Shown piece by piece: positions 1-5,360 of a stretch of DNA of 6,383 bases (position 1 is its first letter; every line of letters begins with the position of its first letter). Source of the DNA: Acidobacteriota bacterium (GTDB taxonomy: Bacteria; Acidobacteriota; Blastocatellia; Pyrinomonadales; Pyrinomonadaceae). The position numbers were made by a program, and so were the translations under genes. A model generated the notes under the pieces. That model was given only the letters and a program-made list of their open reading frames with translations. It did not search any database and was not told the DNA's origin. Location: positions 1-6,383 of the forward strand of contig JADYZI010000291.1 in the NCBI GenBank assembly GCA_020853255.1. Reading direction: 5' to 3'.

Positions 1-2
1 AC

Positions 3-56
3 GAAGCCGGCAACCTCACTTCAGCTGAAGCCGCGAACCGGCCGACCGAAATTTAG
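3..56 (+). CDS. possible C-terminal end of an upstream gene (partial)
   Basis: Reading frame 3 is open from the window edge to a TAG at 54-56 and gives EAGNLTSAEAANRPTEI, a plausible polar protein tail. The stretch is only 17 codons, so openness alone is weak evidence. Frame 1 is also open, running to a TGA at 118-120, but its translation is rich in Arg, Ser and Pro and looks less protein-like. No family can be recognised. If real, this gene lies 60 nt upstream of the zinc-ribbon/AIM24 gene on the same strand. Confidence 0.28.
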   Translation, partial: EAGNLTSAEAANRPTEI

Positions 57-66
57 AGCTTCGCAC

Positions 67-95
67 TCGAACCCGCTGAGAGAAACGTCTATTAT
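67..95 (+). promoter_or_regulatory. weak sigma-70-like promoter candidate
   Basis: TATTAT at 90-95 matches the -10 consensus at five of six positions. The hexamer 17 nt upstream (TCGAAC, 67-72) matches -35 at only three of six. Transcription from here would begin near 102 and leave a short leader carrying the Shine-Dalgarno at 105-110. The A/T-rich patch could instead be compositional. Confidence 0.25.
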
Positions 96-104
96 CTATA
101 TTTC

Positions 105-110
105 GGAGGA
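105..110 (+). promoter_or_regulatory. Shine-Dalgarno that decides the AIM24 gene start
   Basis: GGAGGA abuts an ATG at 111 directly but lies 6 nt before a second in-frame ATG at 117. The spacing is optimal for 117 and too tight for 111, so the protein is taken to start MKCPKC rather than MSMKCPKC. Confidence 0.7.
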
Positions 111-116
111 ATGTCT

Positions 117-1019
117 ATGAAATGTCCCAAGTGTACGATGGATGTTCGTGATGATGCGAAATTCTGCGGCTCGTGCGGCTTTACGATCGTAACGGCCGAA
201 CCCGTTGTTGCGGCACCGACACAGCCGATCCAACCGCCTCCGCCGCCCACGGCTATGCCGCCGGCGAACGGAGCCTTCAATTTTGATTCGGATGGCCGCG
301 GCCAGGGCTCCGGATATAGCTGGACCATCGAACACCAAGGGGCGTTTGCACTTGCAGTGATCAATCTTGCTCCCGAGCAGGCCATCGCGGCAGAGGCCGG
401 TGCGATGGTATCGATGTCATCAAACGTTGATCTTTATTCCGAGATGAAAGGTGGTGTTTTCGGCGCCTTAAAACGTGCGGTGGGCGGCGAATCTGCGTTC
501 GTCTCGACGTTTACCGCAAGAGGCGGCCCGGGTGAGGTTACTTTTGCCCCTGGAGCACCCGGCGATGTCGCAGGTATCGAAATGCGCGGGCAATCGTTTG
601 CGGTGCAGTCGAGTTCTTATCTCGCGGGCGACACTTCGTTAACGGTCGATACGAAATTCGGCGGTGCGAAGAGCTTTTTCGGCGGCGAAGGGCTTTTTGT
701 TCTGCAGGTGTCGGGCACCGGTCTCTTGCTCGTCTCATCGTTCGGGGCGATCCATCGGAAAGTGCTCCGCCCTGGTGAACAATATGTCGTCGATACGGGA
801 CATTTGGTCGCCTGGGAGGCACAGATGCAGTATCAGCTCAGAAAAGCCTCGAAGAGCGGCTATTTTAGGAGTTTCCTGAGTGGAGAAGGAATGGTCGCCG
901 AGTTTGTCGGCCCGGGAGAGATCCTGATCCAGACACGCAATTTAGCTGCGTTCGCCGGACTTTTGAAGCCATTCTTCCCGTCGCAAGGCAGCGGTGGCGG
1001 CTTTAGCTTCGGAAGTTAG
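117..1019 (+). CDS. zinc-ribbon / AIM24 (TIGR00266) family protein
   Basis: This 300-residue protein has three parts. Residues 1-24 form a zinc ribbon with two CxxC pairs (Cys3/Cys6 in CPKC, Cys17/Cys20 in CGSC). Residues 28-50 are a Pro/Ala-rich linker with a run of prolines. Residues 67-287 are an AIM24/DUF124-type beta-rich domain, recognised from AGAMVSMSSNVDL (94-106), the following GGxxGALKR segment, and LLLVSSFGAIHRKVLRPGE (203-221). The tail is Gly/Ser/Phe-rich. There is no signal peptide or membrane segment, so a cytoplasmic location is inferred. The bacterial role of this family is not established; the yeast namesake AIM24 is mitochondrial and linked to inner-membrane organisation. 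The ribbon could mediate metal-dependent folding or partner binding. The enzyme I gene follows after 41 nt on the same strand, so co-transcription is possible. Family assignment is confident; function is unknown. Confidence 0.9.
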   Translation: MKCPKCTMDVRDDAKFCGSCGFTIVTAEPVVAAPTQPIQPPPPPTAMPPANGAFNFDSDGRGQGSGYSWTIEHQGAFALAVINLAPEQAIAAEAGAMVSMSSNVDLYSEMKGGVFGALKRAVGGESAFVSTFTARGGPGEVTFAPGAPGDVAGIEMRGQSFAVQSSSYLAGDTSLTVDTKFGGAKSFFGGEGLFVLQVSGTGLLLVSSFGAIHRKVLRPGEQYVVDTGHLVAWEAQMQYQLRKASKSGYFRSFLSGEGMVAEFVGPGEILIQTRNLAAFAGLLKPFFPSQGSGGGFSFGS

Positions 1020-1060
1020 AATTGGAGCTCTGCTTTTGATTTTATCGGTCAGGTAAGAAG

Positions 1061-2791
1061 TTGGTATCACCTCTAAAGAATGAATTGCGGGCAAGTTATG
1101 CCGGACGCTCGGTCTCTCATGGCCGGGCGGTCGGCAAAGCTCTTCATATTGTCGGCCGAAAGCGGCAATACTTCCGTGCCGAGATCGTCGAAGGCCGTGT
1201 TGAAAACGAGATCGCCCGATTTCGTGCCGCGGTAACATACTCGGCCAAGCAATTAGAAGCCCTGATCGCAAAGCCGCCGACGCCGAATGCGGCGGATATT
1301 TTTGACGCCCATCTTTTGATCTTAGAAAGCTCTTCGTTCCTCGATGCGGTAGAGGAAGTAATAAGGCACGATCTCGTGACAGCAGAATGGGCAACGAAGA
1401 CAGTTACCGAGAAGCTCATGTCGTCTCAGAGAGCCTCATCCGACCAGCATCTTCGGCAAAAGGCCGTCGATATCGAGGATGTTTCTGAGCGTGTCGCAAA
1501 TGCTCTTGCGGGCGGGCAATCACCGCTTCCGCCGCTTCCTCCGAATACGGTGCTGGTGGCGACCGAGCTTTTTCCATCCACCCTGATGGAATTTGCGGAT
1601 ACGCCGCCGGTCGCGATCATCACGGAACGCGGCGGTTGGACGTCGCACACATTCATCTTGGCCCGTGAGAGCGGCATTCCTGCCGTCTCCGGCATCAAGC
1701 GCGTGAACAGACGGTTTGATGACGGCGATATCGTGATCGTCGATGGCGACCACGGGACCGTAACGGTTGCCTCGGAGGAGGATCTCGAGGTTTCGTCCAG
1801 AGGTGCTGTGGACCTCGGAGCGGCGGCATTTGGGACGTGGGATACCGATGATTCGACCGAGCCCGGATTTCGCCTCTACGTCAACGTTGACAGCACCGCG
1901 AAAGTGTTCCGTGCCGTGGAAAAAGGAGCGGCCGGCATCGGCCTTCTTCGTTCTGAATATCTGTTTCCGGGAATAAAAGGCTGGCCTGACGAAGAGCGGC
2001 AGTTTCAGGCCTATAAGGCTGCTTCTGAAGCGGCCGATGGGCTTGAGGTGCGGATCCGAACATTCGATTTCGACCTTGACCAAGTCTCTTTTGGGGGCCG
2101 CGAACCGGAAAAGAATCCTGCCCTTGGAATGCGTGCTGTTCGGCTTGGCCTTGCACGGGAACGAAGTTTTAGAACGCAGCTCCGGGCGATATTGCGGGCA
2201 AATACTAACGGCAATATTTCGATTATTCTGCCGATGATCGCCGGCGTTCAGGATCTAAAACAGGTTCGCAGCCTGATCGACGACGAGTTCAGCAGATTGG
2301 AAGGGGTTAAATTTCCGAAGATAGGAGCTATGATCGAGTTGCCCTCGGCAGTGCTCGTGATCGATCAGATACTCAAGTACGTGGACTTCCTATCAGTCGG
2401 AACGAATGACCTTGTTCAATACACGCTGGGCGTCGATCGCGACGACGAGATGGTCTCGGACTGGTATCAGTCGCTTCATCCGGCAGTACTCCGCTCTATC
2501 CAGATCCTTATCGAGTCAGCGAAGAAGGCGGGAAAACCGGTCTCCTTGTGCGGTGAAATGGCCGGGCTGCCTTTCTATATACCGCTCCTGGTCGGCCTTG
2601 GCGCTGATGAATTCAGCATAAAGCTCTCGTCCTGGTCGGCTGTCCGACGCATTCTCAGAAGCGTTGAAAAGACGCAGGCCGAGGAGATCGTACGCGTTGT
2701 GAAAGAACTCGACGCGGCACAGGCCGTTGAAGAGGCTCTCGCGGCGGCGTATCGCACATATTGGCCTGATCTTCAGCTTGCGCGAACATAA
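1061..2791 (+). CDS. ptsI: phosphoenolpyruvate-protein phosphotransferase (PTS enzyme I)
   Basis: Enzyme I autophosphorylates on histidine with PEP and passes the phosphate to HPr, in the cytoplasm. The 576 residues match the usual length of about 575. Order: N-terminal HPr-interacting/phosphohistidine region (about 1-240) with the active-site histidine in GGWTSH (His196), then the C-terminal PEP-binding barrel. Conserved there are Arg297 (GLLRSEY), Arg333 (IRT), Arg358 (GMRAVR), Glu426 (MIELPSA), Asn449-Asp450 (GTNDL), Arg460 (GVDRDDE) and the proton-donating Cys497 (SLCGEMAG). There is no GAF domain, so it is not the nitrogen-type PtsP, and no fused HPr or EIIA. Odd points: the GGDK after Arg333 reads DLDQ (338-341), losing the lysine, and the usual small residue after TSHT is Phe198. 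The start is TTG at 1061 behind AGGTAAGAAG; a TTG at 1085 is a weaker alternative. HPr and EII genes are not in the window, so a regulatory phosphorelay role is as likely as sugar uptake. Confidence 0.93.
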   Translation: MVSPLKNELRASYAGRSVSHGRAVGKALHIVGRKRQYFRAEIVEGRVENEIARFRAAVTYSAKQLEALIAKPPTPNAADIFDAHLLILESSSFLDAVEEVIRHDLVTAEWATKTVTEKLMSSQRASSDQHLRQKAVDIEDVSERVANALAGGQSPLPPLPPNTVLVATELFPSTLMEFADTPPVAIITERGGWTSHTFILARESGIPAVSGIKRVNRRFDDGDIVIVDGDHGTVTVASEEDLEVSSRGAVDLGAAAFGTWDTDDSTEPGFRLYVNVDSTAKVFRAVEKGAAGIGLLRSEYLFPGIKGWPDEERQFQAYKAASEAADGLEVRIRTFDFDLDQVSFGGREPEKNPALGMRAVRLGLARERSFRTQLRAILRANTNGNISIILPMIAGVQDLKQVRSLIDDEFSRLEGVKFPKIGAMIELPSAVLVIDQILKYVDFLSVGTNDLVQYTLGVDRDDEMVSDWYQSLHPAVLRSIQILIESAKKAGKPVSLCGEMAGLPFYIPLLVGLGADEFSIKLSSWSAVRRILRSVEKTQAEEIVRVVKELDAAQAVEEALAAAYRTYWPDLQLART

Positions 2792-2822
2792 TTCTAGAAA
2801 AATCCGCCTTATAGGTATTTAA

Positions 2823-2864
2823 TTTGACCAGGAATGGGCCTCGAACCCTTAATGTTTGGTCAAA
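2823..2864 (+). repeat. inverted repeat around the SLBB gene start
   Basis: TTTGACCA (2823-2830) is exactly reverse-complemented by TGGTCAAA (2857-2864), separated by 26 nt. The right arm ends on the first base of the ATG chosen for the downstream gene. A smaller GGG/CCC pairing lies within the loop (2836-2838 with 2846-2848). In RNA this would enclose the alternative ATGs at 2834 and 2852. In DNA the two half-sites would be 34 bp apart centre to centre, about three helical turns. It could be an operator, a translation-controlling hairpin, or chance. Confidence 0.4.
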
Positions 2865-3415
2865 TGCGAAAGATCTTGGTACTTTTTGTGGCTTTGTTGA
2901 CGCTGTCTGTGGTCGGACTGGCCCAGAACGAGACTGAAAAGTACACGATCGGTGTTGGAGACACGCTCAGGATCGACGTGCCCGGGCTTTTCGGTGCCCC
3001 GCAGGAGAAGGCCGTCCGCAGAGACGGTACGCTAGACCTCCCGATCGCCATTGAACCGATTCACGTCGCGGGACGAACCACGGACGAGGTCTCCGCACTC
3101 GTAAAGAAGATCGCCGCAGCCTTTGGCGACCTCAATGCAACGGTTTCGGTGGTCCGCTACTCGAGCCATCCGGTCGCAGCAACGGGAAGTTTGGCCGAGC
3201 CCGGGATCAAGTATTTAACGCGAGATGCCGTACCCGTTTACGTATTTAGAGCGATCGCGATACCAAACCAGAATGCTGATGGCGTTGAGATCCAACGTTC
3301 GAACGGCGGCACGATCGCATGCCGTTTCGACGAATGCGAATCGCAAAAGATATTGATCCGTTCCGGAGACGCCGTAAAGTTTACGTCAAATGTCGGCGTG
3401 GCAAAGATAAATTAG
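2864..3415 (+). CDS. secreted polysaccharide-export (PES/SLBB)-like protein
   Basis: With the ATG at 2864 the product is 183 residues. It begins with a classic signal peptide (MRK, hydrophobic core, GLA before Gln21), so export is likely; there is no lipobox cysteine. Residues 26-98 resemble the N-terminal domain of polysaccharide export proteins (Wza type): YTIGVGDTLRIDVPGL, then RRDGTLDLPI and a helix ending ATVSVV. Residues 103-180 resemble one SLBB/beta-grasp unit (VAATGSLAEPGIKYL at 104-118, then IRSGDAVKF at 165-173). Real Wza-type exporters are larger and lie in capsule operons with a tyrosine kinase and glycosyltransferases; none is seen here, so a direct export-channel role is doubtful. 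Cys153 and Cys158 could form a disulfide. In-frame ATGs at 2834 and 2852 would add 10 or 4 residues before the signal peptide. None of the starts has a well-spaced Shine-Dalgarno, and 2864 is preferred because of the signal peptide. Confidence 0.8.
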   Translation: MRKILVLFVALLTLSVVGLAQNETEKYTIGVGDTLRIDVPGLFGAPQEKAVRRDGTLDLPIAIEPIHVAGRTTDEVSALVKKIAAAFGDLNATVSVVRYSSHPVAATGSLAEPGIKYLTRDAVPVYVFRAIAIPNQNADGVEIQRSNGGTIACRFDECESQKILIRSGDAVKFTSNVGVAKIN

Positions 3416-3456
3416 CGCTAAACGTGTTTGACAAGATTCAATCAGGGGTTGATTTT

Positions 3457-3465
3457 TGTTATACT
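3457..3465 (+). promoter_or_regulatory. extended -10 promoter of rnpB
   Basis: TGTTATACT fits the extended -10 pattern TGnTATAAT with one mismatch. It ends 15 nt before the first base of the P1 helix, which puts the start of transcription at about 3472-3474. The hexamer at the normal -35 distance (TTCAAT, 3437-3442) is poor, as is common for extended -10 promoters. A perfect TTGACA lies at 3428-3433, but 26 nt from the -10, too far to act as its -35 element. Confidence 0.55.
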
Positions 3466-3479
3466 CAGTTTGCCTTTTA

Positions 3480-3887
3480 GCTATGGGGCATACCGGACGG
3501 TCGCTGGGATCTCGGTCTCAGAGGAAAGTCCGAACACCAAAGGGCAGCGAGCCGGATAACGTCCGGGCACTCGTTCTATGCGAGTGACGACAAGTGCAAC
3601 AGAGAATAGACCGGCCCGAAAGGGTAATGGGTGAAACGGTGAGGTAAGAGCTCACCGGCGTCGGTGGTAACACACGATGGCCAGGCAAACTCCTCGTGGT
3701 GCAAGACCAAATAGGGAAACGCGATCGGGCTGCCCGTCCGAGCGTCGGCCTTGGCCGGCAGCGTTTCCGGGTAGGTCGCTTTGAGCCGTTCGGTAACGGA
3801 CGGCCTAGATGAATGATCGTCATCGGCGAGCAGTCCGAAAGGAAACCTCGGCGATACAAAATTCGGCTTATAGGTATGCCTCATAGC
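3480..3887 (+). ncRNA. rnpB: RNase P RNA, bacterial class A
   Basis: This is the catalytic RNA that removes 5' leaders from pre-tRNAs, acting with the RnpA protein (not in the window). The ends are set by a 15-bp P1 helix, 3480-3494 with 3873-3887, complete apart from one G-U. Other helices read from the sequence: P2 3496-3502 with 3815-3821; P3 3504-3509 with 3516-3521; P12 3568-3573 with 3581-3586; P19 3822-3830 with 3847-3855 (one G-G mismatch), capped by TCC-GAAA-GGA. Conserved blocks include GAGGAAAGTCCG (3521-3532), GGTAAGAGCTCACCGG near 3642, GCAAGACCAAATAGGG (3701-3716), CCTAGATGAATGA (3804-3816) and TTCGGCTTATAGG (3862-3874). Layout follows the Escherichia coli class A RNA. The L15 loop reads GGCAAAC (3684-3690) where E. 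coli has GGUAAAC. An open reading frame starting at 3813 inside the RNA is not a credible protein start. Confidence 0.97.
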
Positions 3888-3903
3888 AATAAAAAGGCGC
3901 ATC

Positions 3904-3921
3904 CGGTTTCGGACGAGACCG
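3904..3921 (+). other. hairpin between rnpB and the RHH gene
   Basis: CGGTTTC (3904-3910) pairs with GAGACCG (3915-3921), with one G-U, over a GGAC loop. It lies 16 nt past the end of P1. No U-tract follows, so it is a poor intrinsic terminator; it may instead protect the rnpB 3' side or be part of a leader for the next gene. Confidence 0.3.
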
Positions 3922-3953
3922 CGGCCAGAACTAGGAGCAACTCACACAAACTT

Positions 3954-4226
3954 ATGGCAAATAGAAAAGGAGTTTTTATTGGGGCGTATGTTCCCAATGA
4001 ACTGAAAGAGTCACTGAGACGGCGAGCCGCCGGCGAACATCGAACTCTTTCGCAGGAGATCACGAGAATTCTTATTGAAGCGGTCCACGGCAAGGGTTTG
4101 CCCACCGGAAGTGTCGATCGTCGTACGGAAACTACGATTCCGCGTCGCCGGGCAACAGATCCGCCGATCAGACGGCGGGCGGAAGATCTGCCGTATATTG
4201 ACGGGGACCATCGCAAAGCGAAATAG
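3954..4226 (+). CDS. small ribbon-helix-helix (Arc-like) protein with Arg-rich tail
   Basis: The 90-residue product has two parts. Residues 5-44 fit a ribbon-helix-helix fold: a short strand (GVFIGAYVP, 6-14), helix A (NELKESLRRRAAGEH), a turn with TLSQ (31-34), and helix B (EITRILIEAV). Such proteins bind DNA as dimers through the paired strands, usually as repressors or antitoxins. Residues 50-90 form a low-complexity basic tail with repeated RRR-A-x-D units (64-69 and 73-78, RRRATD and RRRAED) ending in DHRKAK. No toxin gene adjoins it: rnpB is upstream and a TPR gene downstream. The start is the ATG at 3954; an AGGAG at 3933-3937 lies rather far upstream (16 nt). The only earlier in-frame ATGs are at 3813 and 3876, both inside rnpB. 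It may be transcribed by read-through from rnpB. A solo regulator or nucleoid-associated protein is possible; the target is unknown. Confidence 0.75.
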   Translation: MANRKGVFIGAYVPNELKESLRRRAAGEHRTLSQEITRILIEAVHGKGLPTGSVDRRTETTIPRRRATDPPIRRRAEDLPYIDGDHRKAK

Positions 4227-4294
4227 CCCACGTCCGAATCAAAGGTGTCGAGTGGATTGCTCCATTTCCGTGGGGTAATTTCGCTCGGCACTTT

Positions 4295-4316
4295 CGCTTT
4301 AGCCCGACCGCTTTAG
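4295..4316 (+). repeat. short direct repeat upstream of the TPR gene
   Basis: CGCTTTAG occurs at 4295-4302 and again at 4309-4316, 14 nt apart, with a third TTTAG at 4322-4326 just before the start codon. The 4227-4329 gap holds no gene. The repeats could be half-sites for a regulator, or chance. A weak -10-like TAAGAT at 4317-4322 lies so close to the ATG at 4330 that a transcript from it would be nearly leaderless. Confidence 0.25.
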
Positions 4317-4329
4317 TAAGATTTAGCTA

Positions 4330-5070
4330 ATGAATTCGAAGGCGATAACAGTTGCGATCGTGGTCGGGCTCCTTGGCCTGGTGATCGGGTTTGTAACGGC
4401 GAACAGCATTAATAGAAGCGAGATGAATTCGCTCCGGATGCAGGCACAGGCCGCGCCGCCCGCGAATGGTGCCCCTCAAAAGCCCGGTGATTTCACGCTC
4501 GATCCCGAAGAGCTTAAGGCGAAGATCGCCCAAGCGGATGCAGCACCCGACGATTTTGATTTTCAGAAGAGCCTTGGCGGAGCGCTTTATCGTTACGCAA
4601 CGATGAAAGAGGATACTGCTCTGCTGGATGACGCTGCACGGATCCTTGAACGCGCAAACAATCTCAAGCCAAAAGATTATGCGGTGATCGTCGATCTGGG
4701 AAATGCCTATTTCGACTCGGGTTTTTTCAAGAAGGATCCTGCAGTGATGAAAAAGGCCCGCGCTACCTACGAAAAGGCCATTGCAGAGAAACCGGATGAT
4801 GCCGACGTACACGCCGACTATGCGTTGACCTACTTCCTGGACGATCCGCCGGATCTCGCTCGTGCGGTCACGGAGTTCCAAAAGGCCCTGAAAACGAATC
4901 CTAAGCAGGAAAGAGCGTTGCAGTATCTTGCTCAAACGTACATCCGTCAAGGCGATTTCGACAAAGCAAAGAAAACCGCAGATGAGCTTCGCGGCATAAA
5001 CGGCAATAACGAAGCGCTGCCGCTGCTCGATTCGCAGATCGAAAAGAAGACGGCCCAGCCGATCCAATGA
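4330..5070 (+). CDS. membrane-anchored tetratricopeptide repeat protein
   Basis: The 246-residue protein has an uncleaved-type N-terminal membrane helix (about residues 5-24, with one Lys before it), an Ala/Pro/Gly linker (38-55), then a soluble domain outside the cytoplasm by inference. About four TPR-like helix pairs are visible: 75-115 (ALYRYATMKEDTALLDDAARILERANNL), 117-156 (LGNAYFDSGF and ATYEKAIAEKP), 158-192 (YALTYFLDD, AVTEFQKALKTNP) and 194-227 (LAQTYIRQGDFDKAKKTADEL). TPRs mediate protein-protein binding. The layout recalls the TPR part of CcmH/NrfG-type cytochrome c maturation factors, but nothing in the window supports that pathway. No good Shine-Dalgarno precedes the ATG. The stop overlaps the next start as ATGA, so the two genes are translationally coupled and their products probably act together. 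Confidence 0.88.
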   Translation: MNSKAITVAIVVGLLGLVIGFVTANSINRSEMNSLRMQAQAAPPANGAPQKPGDFTLDPEELKAKIAQADAAPDDFDFQKSLGGALYRYATMKEDTALLDDAARILERANNLKPKDYAVIVDLGNAYFDSGFFKKDPAVMKKARATYEKAIAEKPDDADVHADYALTYFLDDPPDLARAVTEFQKALKTNPKQERALQYLAQTYIRQGDFDKAKKTADELRGINGNNEALPLLDSQIEKKTAQPIQ

Positions 5071-5360
5071 GAGAAGCGGCCTTTATCTTTTTTGTTCTTT
5101 TTCTGCTGTTTGGTCTGACAGCTCTGAGATATCGCAAGCAGATCGCGGGCATCCTCGCTCTTGGACGAACACTTAAGGAAATGAAGCAGAATGCGCGGAG
5201 TGATCATCCGGCCGAGCAAATAAACGATCAAGCTTCGCGCGAGCTTCGATCATGTGCTGGCTGCGGAACATGGATCGACACGTCCGCTGCGATCAAGTTC
5301 GACCGAAATACTTTCTATTGTTCAAAAGAATGCGTTCAGCGTTCGATGGCCTCAGCTTAA
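5067..5360 (+). CDS. small membrane protein with C-terminal zinc finger (PP0621-like)
   Basis: The 97-residue protein has one N-terminal membrane helix (about residues 4-20, rich in Phe and Leu), a basic and polar linker (21-60), and a treble-clef-like zinc site: Cys63/Cys66 in CAGC and Cys85/Cys89 in FYCSKEC. The arrangement (membrane helix, then C-x2-C, about 18 residues, then Y-C) resembles the uncharacterised PP0621 family of small bacterial proteins, whose last ligand is often His; here it is Cys. The basic residues after the helix (RYRK, 21-24) suggest the finger faces the cytoplasm. Its ATG overlaps the TPR stop (ATGA) and there is no separate Shine-Dalgarno, so it depends on translation of that gene. 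Its TAA overlaps the stop of the convergent prepilin peptidase gene by 4 bp. Function unknown. Confidence 0.85.
   Translation: MREAAFIFFVLFLLFGLTALRYRKQIAGILALGRTLKEMKQNARSDHPAEQINDQASRELRSCAGCGTWIDTSAAIKFDRNTFYCSKECVQRSMASA

Noticed and set aside
1520..2083. 187-codon - strand frame inside ptsI
   Set aside because: It is antisense to well-conserved enzyme I motifs, and its Arg-rich translation has no domain signature.
2821..2864. tRNA-like fragment on the - strand (GGGTTCGAGGCCC resembling a T-arm)
   Set aside because: The T-stem has a mismatch at its base and no acceptor, D-arm or anticodon arm is present around it.
3412..3421. Palindrome TTAGCGCTAA over the stop of the SLBB gene, near TTGACA
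   Set aside because: A 10-bp palindrome is expected several times by chance in a window this long, and the TTGACA is misplaced relative to the rnpB -10.
3813..3953. N-terminal extension of the ribbon-helix-helix protein
   Set aside because: It would start inside rnpB and translate P19, P4 and P1 of a structured RNA. The ATG at 3954 gives a complete domain.
3954..4226. Antitoxin of a toxin-antitoxin pair
   Set aside because: No toxin-like reading frame lies on either side: rnpB is upstream, and a 103-nt gap then a TPR gene are downstream.
4327..5067. 246-codon open frame on the - strand exactly antisense to the TPR gene
   Set aside because: It mirrors the real gene's extent because codon bias keeps the opposite phase free of stops. 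Its translation is Arg/Leu/Ile-rich with no recognisable family, and the + strand frame has clear TPRs.
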